From an uncultured Oxalobacteraceae bacterium (GTDB lineage: Bacteria > Pseudomonadota > Gammaproteobacteria > Burkholderiales > Burkholderiaceae_D): DNA of 64,000 nt. Positions 35,239 to 44,088 of the stretch are shown in pieces. The DNA lies in assembly GCA_903893945.1 (NCBI GenBank), contig CAITOF010000068.1:1-64000 (forward strand), in the 5' to 3' direction. Under the pieces are notes generated by a model that was given only the letters and a program-made list of their open reading frames with translations, was not told the DNA's origin and did no database searches. Position numbers and translations under genes: made by a program. The first letter of the stretch is position 1. Each line of letters starts with the position of its first letter.

Positions 35239-36486
35239 TTAAATTTTTCCAAATACCAGCGTGCCATTCGTTCCACCAAAACCAAACGAGTTTTTTACTG
35301 CAATATTAATCGGCAGGTCTCGCGCGGTATTAGCACAATAATCCAGATCACATTCCGGATCCTGGTTAAATATGTTAATGGTAGGTGGTGACAATTGATG
35401 ATGCACAGCCAACACCGTCAGCACAGATTCCAGTCCACCTGCGCCACCCAATAAATGACCCGTCATTGATTTGGTCGAATTCACCACGAGTTTGCTGGCG
35501 TGGTCACCAAACGTGAATTTGATGCCTTTGGTTTCAGCCAGATCGCCTAATGGCGTTGACGTACCGTGGGCATTGATATAATTGACCTGTTCCGGATTCA
35601 CTCCAGCGTTACGCAGCGCTGAAACCATGCACCGCTTTGCTCCGCTGCCGTCTTCCAGGGGTGCCGTCATGTGGTACGCATCTGCGCTCATGCCGAATCC
35701 AAGCAGCTCGGCGTAAATACGCGCCCCACGCGCCTTGGCATGTTCGTATTCTTCAAGCACCATCACGCCAGCGCCTTCGCCCAGCACAAAACCATCGCGG
35801 TCTTTATCCCATGGACGGGACGCCGTTGCAGGGTCGTCATTGCGCGCTGAAAGAGCGCGTGCCGACGCAAAGCCACCTAACCCGAGCGGTGACATGGTTG
35901 ATTCGGCACCACCAGCGACCATCACGTCGGCATCGCCGTATTCAATCATGCGTGCCGCAGCACCAATGCAATGCAAGCCCGTTGAGCACGCTGTTACGAT
36001 GGATAAATTGGGGCCTTTCAGCCCATATTTGATCGACAGATGCCCGGAGATCATGTTAATGATCGATGCGGGCACAAAGAAGGGGCTGATGCGGCGTGCC
36101 CCCCTGTTCAGGTATTCCGTATGAGTTTCCTCGATCAGTGGCAATCCGCCGATACCCGAACCGACCATGACACCGATCTGTTCGGCATTCTGTTCCGTGA
36201 CAACCAGCCCGCTGTCCTGAATGGCCTGCATACCGGCCGCAAGCCCGTAATGGATAAATGTATCCATATGGCGTGCTTCTTTTGCGGGGATATAGTTTTC
36301 AATCTGAAACCCCTTAACTTCACCGCCAAAATGGGTTGAAAATGGGGAGGGATCAAATTTGGTGATGGTTGCAATACCGGACCGACCGGAAACAATGGCG
36401 CTCCAGGTTTCTGACAAAGTATTTCCAACCGGTGATACGCAGCCCATTCCTGTGACTACGACACGTCGTTGTTGCGATCGGCTCAA
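35239..36486 (-). CDS. fabF: 3-oxoacyl-ACP synthase II FabF
   Basis: Condensing enzyme that elongates acyl-ACP with malonyl-ACP; 415 residues. The catalytic Cys is in [12 protein letters not shown], the two His in [11 protein letters not shown] and [12 protein letters not shown], and GFGGTNG closes the C-terminus. Translation starts at TTG (36486), preceded by an excellent site CCAGGAGAATCGC; the family's SRRRVVVTG start follows. It is the last gene of the fabH-fabD-fabG-acpP-fabF block, with a terminator after it. Confidence 0.97.
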   Translation of the reverse strand: MSRSQQRRVVVTGMGCVSPVGNTLSETWSAIVSGRSGIATITKFDPSPFSTHFGGEVKGFQIENYIPAKEARHMDTFIHYGLAAGMQAIQDSGLVVTEQNAEQIGVMVGSGIGGLPLIEETHTEYLNRGARRISPFFVPASIINMISGHLSIKYGLKGPNLSIVTACSTGLHCIGAAARMIEYGDADVMVAGGAESTMSPLGLGGFASARALSARNDDPATASRPWDKDRDGFVLGEGAGVMVLEEYEHAKARGARIYAELLGFGMSADAYHMTAPLEDGSGAKRCMVSALRNAGVNPEQVNYINAHGTSTPLGDLAETKGIKFTFGDHASKLVVNSTKSMTGHLLGGAGGLESVLTVLAVHHQLSPPTINIFNQDPECDLDYCANTARDLPINIAVKNSFGFGGTNGTLVFGKI

Positions 36487-36519
36487 GCGATTCTCCTGGA
36501 GTCGGCCCTTATGCCCGAT

Positions 36520-36759
36520 TTATTTGCCAATATGCGCTTTGGCATAGTCAATTGCATTTTGAACGGTAGCGATTTTCTCAGCTTCTTCGTCAGGAATTTC
36601 CATTTCAAATTCGTCTTCCAAAGCCATCACCAATTCAACTGTGTCCAAAGAATCTGCACCCAAATCATCAACGAATGAAGATTCGTTTTTAATGTCGGCC
36701 TCAGCCACACCGAGTTGTTCGGCTACAATTTTTTTTACACGTTGTTCGATATCTGACAT
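36520..36759 (-). CDS. acpP: Acyl carrier protein
   Basis: Acidic, four-helix carrier of growing acyl chains, 79 residues. [18 protein letters not shown] is the standard start and [30 protein letters not shown] holds the phosphopantetheine Ser (DSL). GGAGACTTAT precedes the ATG at 36759, so the longer in-frame reading is not used. It sits between fabG and fabF as in most proteobacteria. Its 154-base upstream gap suggests an own promoter for high expression. Confidence 0.98.
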   Translation of the reverse strand: MSDIEQRVKKIVAEQLGVAEADIKNESSFVDDLGADSLDTVELVMALEDEFEMEIPDEEAEKIATVQNAIDYAKAHIGK

Positions 36760-36952
36760 ATAAGTCTCCATGGTGTGTGTTTCAGAAAGTGCGCGCATTT
36801 TAACAGAGTTATGCGCAAAAAACAGGGGGCAAATTAATTTACGACTTATCTTCGCTTATTTTTTGTCAACTTCTTCTATCTGCAGTTTTATTTTGGAGTC
36901 AAATTATCAATATTAATACTGCAAAAATCGTACCCCAGCACCGTTTCAGCGC

Positions 36953-37723
36953 CTAGGTCAGATACATCCCGCCGTTCACATGCAGCGTGGTGCCCGTCAC
37001 GTAGCCCGCCTCGGCGGATGCCAGGAACAGAACCGCCGCGGCAATTTCCTGCGGCTGGCCCAACCGCCCCAGCGGTATCTGCTGCAGTATGGCGGTGCTT
37101 TGCTGCTCGTTCAGCGATTTGGTCATATCGGTGTCAATAAACCCGGGGGCAATACAGTTGACCGTAATGTTACGGCTGCCGATTTCACGTGCCAGCGCAC
37201 GACTCATCCCAGCCACGCCGGCTTTGGCGGCGGCGTAGTTGATCTGTCCTGGATTGCCCGCGGAACCGACTACCGAGGTAATATTTATGATGCGACCGTA
37301 CCGGGCCTTCATCATCGGTCGCAGAACAGCACGGGAGAGTCGACCGACCGCGGTCAGGTTGGTCGCAATGACCGCATCCCATTCATCGTCTTTCATGCGC
37401 ATTGCCAACTGGTCCTGGGTAATTCCCGCGTTATTGACCAGAATTGACAATCCTGAAAATTCCTTCTGAATCTGCTCGACCAGCGACACGCTGGCAGTTG
37501 CGTCACAGACATCAAGCACCACCCCGCGCCCTGCAGGTCCATTGCGTCCACCTGCCGCCTCCGCCAGATAAGCGGTAATACTGTCAGCACCTGATTGTGT
37601 CGTCGCTGTGCCGATCACAGTCGCACCCTGTTGTGCCAGCAAGGTTGCGATGGCGCGTCCTATACCCCGCGAAGCGCCGGTGACCAGTGCAACCTGGCCC
37701 GTTAAACCAAAAATTGAATTCAT
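36953..37723 (-). CDS. fabG: 3-oxoacyl-ACP reductase FabG
   Basis: NADPH-dependent SDR that reduces 3-oxoacyl-ACP; 256 residues. The cofactor motif is VTGASRGIGRAIATLLAQQG, LVNNAGITQDQL follows, and the catalytic triad is in NITSVVGSAGNPGQINYAAAKAGVAG (Ser, Tyr, Lys). TGTTLHVNGGMYL is the normal C-terminus. The loop GAEAAGGRNGPAGRG-like insert near residue 56-68 is slightly longer than in E. coli. It lies between fabD and acpP. Confidence 0.96.
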   Translation of the reverse strand: MNSIFGLTGQVALVTGASRGIGRAIATLLAQQGATVIGTATTQSGADSITAYLAEAAGGRNGPAGRGVVLDVCDATASVSLVEQIQKEFSGLSILVNNAGITQDQLAMRMKDDEWDAVIATNLTAVGRLSRAVLRPMMKARYGRIINITSVVGSAGNPGQINYAAAKAGVAGMSRALAREIGSRNITVNCIAPGFIDTDMTKSLNEQQSTAILQQIPLGRLGQPQEIAAAVLFLASAEAGYVTGTTLHVNGGMYLT

Positions 37724-37771
37724 TGTTCACGCCTCTCCAAATTAATCCGACCGCATGCACCCAAACAGCGT

Positions 37772-38707
37772 TCAGCTGTTCAGCAGCAACTTCACCTTAT
37801 TCAATGATGCGTCATCAAACAGTGCATCGCCGACCAGATCCGGATTGATCCGCTTGACGAGTCCCGATAACACTTTTCCCGGACCGCATTCAATCACATG
37901 GGTGATGCCTGCTCCGGCCATTTTCTGAACAGTCTCAACCCAACGCACCGGATTAGCCGCCTGGCGAACCAGCGCATCTTTCATCGCATCTGCCTCATCC
38001 AGGATGGCGACGTCGACATTATTTATTAATGGAATCTGTGGCAATGCAAACGGAACCTGTGCAAGATAGTCGCGCAACCGGTCTGAAGCCGGCTTTAACA
38101 GGGAAGAATGAAATGGTGCCGAGACGGATAAAACCAGAGCCCGCTTTGCACCGCGCGCTTTCGCGGCTTCACAGGCACGTTCCACGGCCGCTTTATGCCC
38201 GGCAATGACGACCTGGGCAGGTGCATTAAAATTAACCGGCTCAACCACTTCACCCTGCGCGGACTCCTCACACGCCAGACGCACTTCGCCGTCGGACAAG
38301 CCCAAAATCGCCGCCATCCCTCCCACGCGCAGCGGAACCGCCTCCTGCATGACTTTTGCACGGAAACGCACCAGCGGGACGGCGTCCTTAAACGCCAGAA
38401 CCCCAGCGGCCACCAGCGCAGAATATTCACCGAGACTGTGTCCTGCCACCAGTCGTGGCTGTTGCCCGCCAGCTTCAATCCACGCACGATAACAGGCCAC
38501 TGCAGCGGTCAACATCGCAGGCTGGGTGTTGATGGTTAAATCCAGTTCTTCCCTGGGTCCTTCGGCAATCAGCTTGCCGAGATCAAAATTCAATGCGTCA
38601 GACGCTTCTGCCACCACCTGTTTCACAATCGGATGATGGTCGAAACCGTTCAACATTCCGATGGCCTGGGAACCCTGGCCTGGAAAAACGAAAGCAAAAT
38701 TATTCAT
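37772..38707 (-). CDS. fabD: Malonyl-CoA:ACP transacylase FabD
   Basis: Moves the malonyl group from CoA to ACP; 311 residues. FAFVFPGQGSQAIGML is the N-terminal oxyanion motif, AGHSLGEYSALVAAG carries the nucleophile Ser, and SVSAPFHSSLLKPA the catalytic His. The C-terminal VIECGPGKVLSGLVKRI is typical. The ribosome site is weak. Forms fabH-fabD-fabG with 46-48 base spacings, consistent with one transcript. Confidence 0.97.
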   Translation of the reverse strand: MNNFAFVFPGQGSQAIGMLNGFDHHPIVKQVVAEASDALNFDLGKLIAEGPREELDLTINTQPAMLTAAVACYRAWIEAGGQQPRLVAGHSLGEYSALVAAGVLAFKDAVPLVRFRAKVMQEAVPLRVGGMAAILGLSDGEVRLACEESAQGEVVEPVNFNAPAQVVIAGHKAAVERACEAAKARGAKRALVLSVSAPFHSSLLKPASDRLRDYLAQVPFALPQIPLINNVDVAILDEADAMKDALVRQAANPVRWVETVQKMAGAGITHVIECGPGKVLSGLVKRINPDLVGDALFDDASLNKVKLLLNS

Positions 38708-38753
38708 ATAAATTTCTGAGATTAATTTAAAAACGGAGGTTCGCAGGACCCGG

Positions 38754-39737
38754 TTACATCCGGATCAATGCAGCACCCCAGGTAAAGCCGCCCCCCACAC
38801 CTTCTATCAGTATCGTCTGGCCCGCTTTGATACGGCCATCGCGAACCGCGCAGTCCAGTGCCAGGGGAATCGATGCAGCCGACGTGTTACCGTGCTGGTC
38901 GACGGTGACCACAACTTTTTCAGCCGGTATATGCAATTTTTTTGCCGTACTCTGCATGATGCGTATATTTGCCTGATGGGGTATCAGCCAGTCCAGATCG
39001 GCCGCCGTCATATTCGCCGACTCCAGAACTTCCACGGCCACTTTTTCGAGCACCGAGACTGCAACCTTGAAAACGGCCGGCCCATCCATCTGCACGAAAG
39101 CACTGCCCTGGACAGCGCCATTGGCGGCTTTACCGGGCACTGACAGAATATGGGAATAATGTCCGTCGGCATGCAATTTTGTGGCCAGAACACCGGGCTG
39201 TTTCGAGGCAGACATCACCACAGCACCTGCACCATCACCAAACAGTACACAGGTACCACGATCTTTGAAATCGAGAATGCGGGAGAACACTTCAGCGCCG
39301 ATCACCAGAACATTTTTATGTGTGCCGGCCTTTATCATTGCATCCGCAATCGAGACAGCATAAATAAAACCGCTGCACACTGCCTGCACATCAAACGCCG
39401 CACAATTATTCATGGCAAGCTTTTTCTGCACGATGCAGGCCGTACTTGGGAATCCCCCCAGATGATCGGGCGTTGAAGTAGCCACGATGATCAAATCGAT
39501 CTGATTTTTTTCCAGACCGGCCTGTTCAATGGCACGTTGTGCGGCAATGACAGCCATGTCGCTCGCGCTGACATCAGCTTCGGCAAAATGGCGGGCTGAA
39601 ATGCCGCTGCGGCTCAGTATCCATTCGTCGGATGTTTCTATGCCGTCGGCGGCCAATTGAATCGTCAAATCCTGGTTTGTTACTCGCCGGGGCGGCAAAT
39701 AACTCCCTGTTCCGGTTATTTTGCTAAACACATTCAT
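38754..39737 (-). CDS. fabH: 3-oxoacyl-ACP synthase III FabH
   Basis: Starts fatty-acid synthesis by condensing acetyl-CoA with malonyl-ACP; 327 residues. The catalytic Cys is in [13 protein letters not shown], His in [11 protein letters not shown] and Asn in [14 protein letters not shown]. The protein begins [17 protein letters not shown] as in the family. It lies 21 bases after plsX, which precedes it in the same direction. Confidence 0.97.
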   Translation of the reverse strand: MNVFSKITGTGSYLPPRRVTNQDLTIQLAADGIETSDEWILSRSGISARHFAEADVSASDMAVIAAQRAIEQAGLEKNQIDLIIVATSTPDHLGGFPSTACIVQKKLAMNNCAAFDVQAVCSGFIYAVSIADAMIKAGTHKNVLVIGAEVFSRILDFKDRGTCVLFGDGAGAVVMSASKQPGVLATKLHADGHYSHILSVPGKAANGAVQGSAFVQMDGPAVFKVAVSVLEKVAVEVLESANMTAADLDWLIPHQANIRIMQSTAKKLHIPAEKVVVTVDQHGNTSAASIPLALDCAVRDGRIKAGQTILIEGVGGGFTWGAALIRM

Positions 39738-39758
39738 ACTTGATGTTCTCTTTTATGA

Positions 39759-40835
39759 TTAATTTGTCCCGGTTTCACCTAAAGACACGTCATTACCCAT
39801 GTCGTTCAATGATAACGCCACCAGTTCTGCCATCGCTTTTTCGATCTGTTCAAGCACACCATTTTTTGCTGTGTCGTACCCGCGTTTCAGGGCACATTCA
39901 AAACTGTACGCATCGGCACTGCCATGGCTCTTGATGACCAGGCCACGCAGTCCCAACAGACTGCCACCATTATAATTGGAGGGATTCAGTCTGCCTGCCA
40001 CGGCTCGCAAAGCAGCGCGCGCGATCAGGCCGCCCAACATCGAAACCACATTGCGCCTGAATTCGCTCACCATGACTGTCTTGACAAACCTGCCGAGGCC
40101 TTCCGCCGCCTTCAGCGTCACATTTCCCACGAACCCGTCGCAGACAACAATATCGGTGGTCCCGGCAAATATGTCGTTGCCTTCCACATTCCCGTAAAAA
40201 TTTATCACACCTCTGGCATGTTCTTCGCGTAATAGTAACGCCGTTTTTTTGACCAGTTCATTGCCCTTGATGTCTTCCTCACCCACGTTCAGCAACCCGA
40301 CGGTTGGCCTTAAATGGCCTTCAACCGATGAAAAAAGAGCCGATGCCATGGTGGCGAACTGTTGCAGGTGGCGCGGTTCACAATCCACATTGGCCCCCAG
40401 ATCCAGCATATACGTGGGTTTATTTTTCTGGTTCGGCAAAATACTGCAGATAGCCGGCCTGTCAACGTTGGGCAATGTTTTAAGAACGTAACGGGATACG
40501 GCCATGAGCGCGCCGGTATTGCCGGCAGACACGCAGACATCAGCCTTGCCGTCCTTGATCTGATTGATGGCAACGCGCATCGATGAATCTTTCTTTCTTC
40601 GCAGCGCTATTTCAAGAGGATCGTCCATGGTCACAATTTCAGTTGCATGGATAACCGAAATACGCGGGTGCTGCTCAACCCTGTTTTTTTTCAGCTCGGC
40701 ATGAATGATGTTTTCCTGCCCGACCAGAATCAATTGCGCATCGTCGATACGTTTGACAAACGATATTGCCGCTGCCACGGTCACCGCCGGACCATGATCC
40801 CCGCCCATGCAATCAATTGAAATACGTATTGTCAT
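39759..40835 (-). CDS. plsX: Phosphate acyltransferase PlsX
   Basis: Converts acyl-ACP to acyl-phosphate for phospholipid synthesis; 358 residues. The N-terminus RISIDCMGGDHGPAVTVAAA is typical, as are SAGNTGALMAVSRYVL, MLDLGANVDCEPRHLQQFA and VCDGFVGNVTLKAAEGL. GGAGA precedes the ATG, with an 11-base spacing. A 443-base gap with a terminator separates it from rpmF, so plsX seems to have its own promoter here, whereas rpmF-plsX are usually close. Confidence 0.95.
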   Translation of the reverse strand: MTIRISIDCMGGDHGPAVTVAAAISFVKRIDDAQLILVGQENIIHAELKKNRVEQHPRISVIHATEIVTMDDPLEIALRRKKDSSMRVAINQIKDGKADVCVSAGNTGALMAVSRYVLKTLPNVDRPAICSILPNQKNKPTYMLDLGANVDCEPRHLQQFATMASALFSSVEGHLRPTVGLLNVGEEDIKGNELVKKTALLLREEHARGVINFYGNVEGNDIFAGTTDIVVCDGFVGNVTLKAAEGLGRFVKTVMVSEFRRNVVSMLGGLIARAALRAVAGRLNPSNYNGGSLLGLRGLVIKSHGSADAYSFECALKRGYDTAKNGVLEQIEKAMAELVALSLNDMGNDVSLGETGTN

Positions 40836-41008
40836 TTTCGATTTCGTCTCCTGAATTCAAACTGAATTCATTAAGCTGTCCATTTTAGATTGGTTGGAGC
40901 ACATTTCCTAGAACCAATTCGGCTTTACGCCGCATTTCTTGTTCTGGCCAACCGGATTAAGTTATTCTAAAAACAAATAATCAACCGGTGGCGTACTGAT
41001 TTCAATCA

Positions 41009-41049
41009 TAAAAAAAGCGGCGCCAAGTCAATATTGGTTACGCCGCTTT
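41009..41049 (-). terminator. Terminator downstream of rpmF
   Basis: AAAGCGGCG (41014-41022) pairs with CGCCGCTTT (41041-41049), and an inner CCAA/TTGG pair shortens the loop. On the minus strand it is followed by a run of six T. Confidence 0.8.
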
Positions 41050-41164
41050 ATTTGCTTAATCAGTCCGACCCACAGTTAAGCTCTGTGTTCAGGTCGCGTT
41101 GCCGACGAACTTTTCGTGTAGCCTGATCGCGCATAAGTTCTACGAAACTTCAGCATCCGAATTC

Positions 41165-41194
41165 ACAATTGCCTGCAATTGCCCGCAATTGCAG
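41165..41194. repeat. 10-bp tandem units (GCAATTGCCC-like), three copies
   Basis: ACAATTGCCT, GCAATTGCCC and GCAATTGCAG follow one another; each contains the palindrome CAATTG. They lie in the 3' region of rpmF, before its terminator. Confidence 0.6.
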
Positions 41195-41278
41195 ATTGCC
41201 CATGCCACCTGTTTCAGTTGTCGTCGCCATCAAGTCACACTGAATTCACATCGAATTCACGTCAGATCCGCCCTGAAA

Positions 41279-41461
41279 TTACTCGTCGTTTTTGGTTTTC
41301 AGCACTTTACGACCGCGATAAAAGCCATTTGGGCTGATATGGTGACGCATGTGTGTCTCACCTGTTGTTGGCTCAATAGACAACTGAGGCGCGACCAGAA
41401 AGTCGTGTGAACGGTGCATACCGCGTTTAGACGGGGTCTTTTTGTTTTGCTGAACAGCCAT
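41279..41461 (-). CDS. rpmF: 50S ribosomal protein L32
   Basis: Small basic ribosomal protein of 60 residues. [20 protein letters not shown] is the family start and [16 protein letters not shown] its end; the zinc-binding cysteines found in some L32 proteins are absent, as is usual in this group. TAGGAGTTATC precedes the ATG. It follows yceD with a 228-base gap. Confidence 0.98.
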   Translation of the reverse strand: MAVQQNKKTPSKRGMHRSHDFLVAPQLSIEPTTGETHMRHHISPNGFYRGRKVLKTKNDE

Positions 41462-41628
41462 GATAACTCCTAATACTCGAACGAAAGTTCTTAAATTTTA
41501 ACATATCCGGCCAGCCAACTTATCGCCCCAGCCCAGAATCCAAATTACAATTTACTACCCAAACACTCAATCAGTTTTCAGTCGGATGCACGCTGGCGCT
41601 TGAGTCTGAGCTTCGGGCTTCGCTTCTG

Positions 41629-41654
41629 CCTGATTTTCCGACCTGATTTTCCGA
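41629..41654. repeat. 13-bp perfect tandem duplication
   Basis: CCTGATTTTCCGA occurs twice with no spacing (41629-41641 and 41642-41654), just downstream of yceD on its strand. It lies in the gap before rpmF. Confidence 0.9.
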
Positions 41655-41689
41655 CCTGCCTTCCCAACTCAGTACCTCAACCTGACACC

Positions 41690-42205
41690 TCAGTCGATCT
41701 GCTTCTTCAGTGCCGCAAACGGCGATTCTTTTTTTGCTATCGCAAATGCATCAAGTATCTCCTGTTCCGGACAAACTTCATGCTTTGGCGATAACGGTAT
41801 TGCCAGTAAAGCCTCGTCTTCTATCAATGCCACCATATCAAACGATTTGCTGCCCACTATCACTTCCAGTTCTTCATCATCCAATGATGTTTCTATCTGG
41901 TCCGCTGCCAATTCGCTGACCGCCAATAACATTGTTGATTCCGACTGAATTTGAAAATCAAGGGGTGTCAGACAACGCTGACACAACAACTGCATGGTAC
42001 CCGTGATGGTCAACCGAAGCGTTGGATGTCCTCTGGCTGCCATGCTAGCCGATGCATGACCGGCCTGATTACCAACCAGATCCCACTCCACTTCCCCGTT
42101 ATCGGAAACGCATTCTGCGCGTAACCTCGGCAGCATGGGTAACGTTAATTTACCTGTCTGGCGCTCGCCGCTCCGGCAAAATGCAAACGCATCAATGATC
42201 AGCAT
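41690..42205 (-). CDS. yceD: YceD family protein (DUF177)
   Basis: Protein of 171 residues next to rpmF, where yceD nearly always is. The DUF177 signature is the segment MQLLCQRCLTPLDFQIQSE (two Cys) followed by acidic ETSLDDEELEVIVGS and LIEDEALLAIPLSPKHEVC. Linked to 23S rRNA maturation and L32 expression in some bacteria and plants. It is divergent from the Maf-type gene. Its ribosome site is poor. Confidence 0.92.
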   Translation of the reverse strand: MLIIDAFAFCRSGERQTGKLTLPMLPRLRAECVSDNGEVEWDLVGNQAGHASASMAARGHPTLRLTITGTMQLLCQRCLTPLDFQIQSESTMLLAVSELAADQIETSLDDEELEVIVGSKSFDMVALIEDEALLAIPLSPKHEVCPEQEILDAFAIAKKESPFAALKKQID

Positions 42206-42277
42206 AATGCATTACAGAGTTAGAAAACCTGCGATAATAACAGCATTACCCCTTTTAAGTCAAAGGTTTACCGCGAA

Positions 42278-42895
42278 ATGACTGAGATTAATCGCCAAAA
42301 ACGTATCATACTCGCCTCCAGTTCACGTTATCGAAAAGAATTATTGTCTCGTTTGCAATTTTCGTTTGAAGTCATGGTACCGAACCTTGATGAATCGGCC
42401 CTTTTAAATGAAACACCACAGGCAACGGCAATGCGTTTAGCCGAGCAGAAAGCGCGCACCATTGCTTCCCTGATCACCCTGTCACCCGATACGCTCATCA
42501 TCGGCTCCGATCAGGTCGCCACACTCGATAATGTCCAGATCGGCAAACCGGGGAACCATCAAAATGCATTGGCACAATTACAAATGATGCGTGGCAGAGA
42601 CGTTATTTTTCACAGTGCATTATGTGTTTATCAACACCGCGTGCCCACGCCCTTCATCCAGACAGAGAATGTTCAGACCATTGTGCGGTTCCGTGATTTA
42701 CCCGACAGGGAGTTGGAGGCCTATCTGCACATTGAACAACCCTACGACTGTGCAGGCAGCGCGAAAAACGAGGGACTCGGTATTGCACTGATCGAGCGCA
42801 TCGACAGCAGCGATCCAACGGCATTAACCGGCTTACCGCTGATAACATTAACAGGCATGTTGAGAAATGCCGGTGTGAGTTTCTTTGGTAGCTGA
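42278..42895 (+). CDS. yceF: Maf/YceF-type nucleotide pyrophosphatase
   Basis: House-cleaning pyrophosphatase acting on 7-methyl-GTP in the YceF subgroup; 205 residues. The N-terminal IILASSSRYRKELLSRL binds substrate, then DESALLNETPQATAMRLAEQKA, the metal-binding IIGSDQVATLD, and DCAGSAKNEGLGIALIERID. Divergence from yceD-rpmF, as in E. coli, supports YceF rather than YhdE. The stop is nearly adjacent to that of the receiver gene, on the opposite strand. Confidence 0.93.
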   Translation: MTEINRQKRIILASSSRYRKELLSRLQFSFEVMVPNLDESALLNETPQATAMRLAEQKARTIASLITLSPDTLIIGSDQVATLDNVQIGKPGNHQNALAQLQMMRGRDVIFHSALCVYQHRVPTPFIQTENVQTIVRFRDLPDRELEAYLHIEQPYDCAGSAKNEGLGIALIERIDSSDPTALTGLPLITLTGMLRNAGVSFFGS

Positions 42896-42898
42896 CGA

Positions 42899-43318
42899 TT
42901 AATCCTCGTCATCGGTCGATTCGCCCGGACCTGACGCCTTTTTCATTTCACCAACAAACTTGACCACGGCATTCCGGATCGCTGTATTCACCTTGTTGGT
43001 ATTAAAAGGTTTAACGATAAAGCCCCTGACTCCGTGTGCCTGTCCCTGCCGGATACTTTCTTCGTTAAAACTGTTAGATACCAGAAACAGGATGGTTTTG
43101 GGCAGTTCCTCGCGAATTTTGTCCAGTACCTCCATCTTGTCGCCTTCGACCTTAGCCAGGTCAATACAGATAAGCTGTGGCTTGAGCTTGACCATGCGGG
43201 CAATGCCGGTAAAACTGACGTTACTGTCACCGACAACGAGGTGGCCGCCATTGGTCAATACCGAATTCAATAACCCGCGCGAGATCGCATTTCCATCCAT
43301 GACGACGACCTTAAGCAT
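42899..43318 (-). CDS. Stand-alone CheY-like response regulator receiver
   Basis: Single receiver domain of about 139 residues with no output domain. LKVVVMDGNAISRGLLNSVLTNGG is the first strand and helix, LICIDLAKVEGDKM carries the likely phosphoacceptor Asp, and KPFNTNKVNTAI the conserved Lys. The usual acidic pair before the phosphoacceptor is reduced to one Asp. The tail (GPGESTDDED) is acidic. ATG 43318 follows GGAGATGAATAC. No sensor kinase is nearby, so partners are unknown. Confidence 0.8.
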   Translation of the reverse strand: MLKVVVMDGNAISRGLLNSVLTNGGHLVVGDSNVSFTGIARMVKLKPQLICIDLAKVEGDKMEVLDKIREELPKTILFLVSNSFNEESIRQGQAHGVRGFIVKPFNTNKVNTAIRNAVVKFVGEMKKASGPGESTDDED

Positions 43319-43576
43319 GTATTCATCTCCAGACTTGTCAGGCAATCACAACCGCTCCGTATCATCGCTCAGAATAAGGTGATTTATTGAAACTTTCAAG
43401 CACTGAACCTTCCAACCCTGCAAGAAAAACTTTCTTAAGCCCCTATTGTCCAATATAATTCATACTTTCTTACAATTTGACTCATTTTTCTGTCATCCAA
43501 AACGGTGCTCACGGAGCTAATGACAGTAAGGCAGATCATTCGGTTTGCTTAATCAAACCCTAAAATGGATATCACG

Positions 43577-43930
43577 ATGAAAAATACTATTTTGCTATGC
43601 GGTGTGGCACTTGTGGCGTCAACGTTACTGACAGGCTGCGTTGTTGCACCGGAACCTTACCATTATCATCCCCAGGTGGTTTATCCGGAAGTTGCTCCGG
43701 CACCGGTGGTGGTTTCCGTGGCACCTCCTGCGCCCCAGTTTGAAGAAATTGGCACACCACCCGTTGCAGGCTATTTCTGGATCGGTGGCGTGTGGCTCTG
43801 GGAAGGCGGACGCCATGTCTGGCACCCTGGTCACTGGCAGGCACCCAAACCTGGCTACGTATGGGTTCCGCACCACTGGCACCAGGTTGGCAACGAATGG
43901 CACATGGACGGTGGTCACTGGCAGCGTTAA
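43577..43930 (+). CDS. YXWGXW-repeat lipoprotein
   Basis: Small envelope lipoprotein of about 117 residues. MKNTILLCGVALVASTLLTGC gives a lipobox with Cys; a Pro/Val-rich stretch (about 25-60) follows. The YXWGXW repeats (PF12779) are PVAGYFWIGGVWLW, HVWHPGHWQAPKPGYVWVPHHWH and WHMDGGHWQR, very rich in Trp, Gly and His. Their function is unknown. Four codons earlier another ATG (43565) exists but adds nothing conserved. Confidence 0.85.
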   Translation: MKNTILLCGVALVASTLLTGCVVAPEPYHYHPQVVYPEVAPAPVVVSVAPPAPQFEEIGTPPVAGYFWIGGVWLWEGGRHVWHPGHWQAPKPGYVWVPHHWHQVGNEWHMDGGHWQR

Positions 43931-43989
43931 GCGAGCGCCAGCACGCATTCAGGGTTAATTCAGCACGCCATTTACCGTCGTTACCCGCC

Positions 43990-44022
43990 GCCTGTCCGAT
44001 CTGCTCTCAGTAGCGGACAGGC
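43990..44022 (+). terminator. Hairpin after the YXWGXW lipoprotein gene
   Basis: GCCTGTCCG (43990-43998) and CGGACAGGC (44014-44022) are perfect 9-bp arms with a 15-base loop. There is no clear U-run after it, so termination is only likely; it may also be a regulatory stem. Confidence 0.45.
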
Positions 44023-44088
44023 TACTTCCCAGGAAAACTTCGCCGTCCGCGCAGCGTTGTACGCGAATCAGTTCAAGAAAATTAACGT

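Larger units (their letters stand above)
40836..41278. other. Long gap between rpmF and plsX
   Basis: This 443-base stretch has no gene with protein-like composition. It holds a terminator for rpmF (41009-41049) and short tandem units built on GCAATTGCCC (41165-41194). The A/T-rich sequence near 40960-41010 may hold the plsX promoter, which I could not place precisely. Confidence 0.6.
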
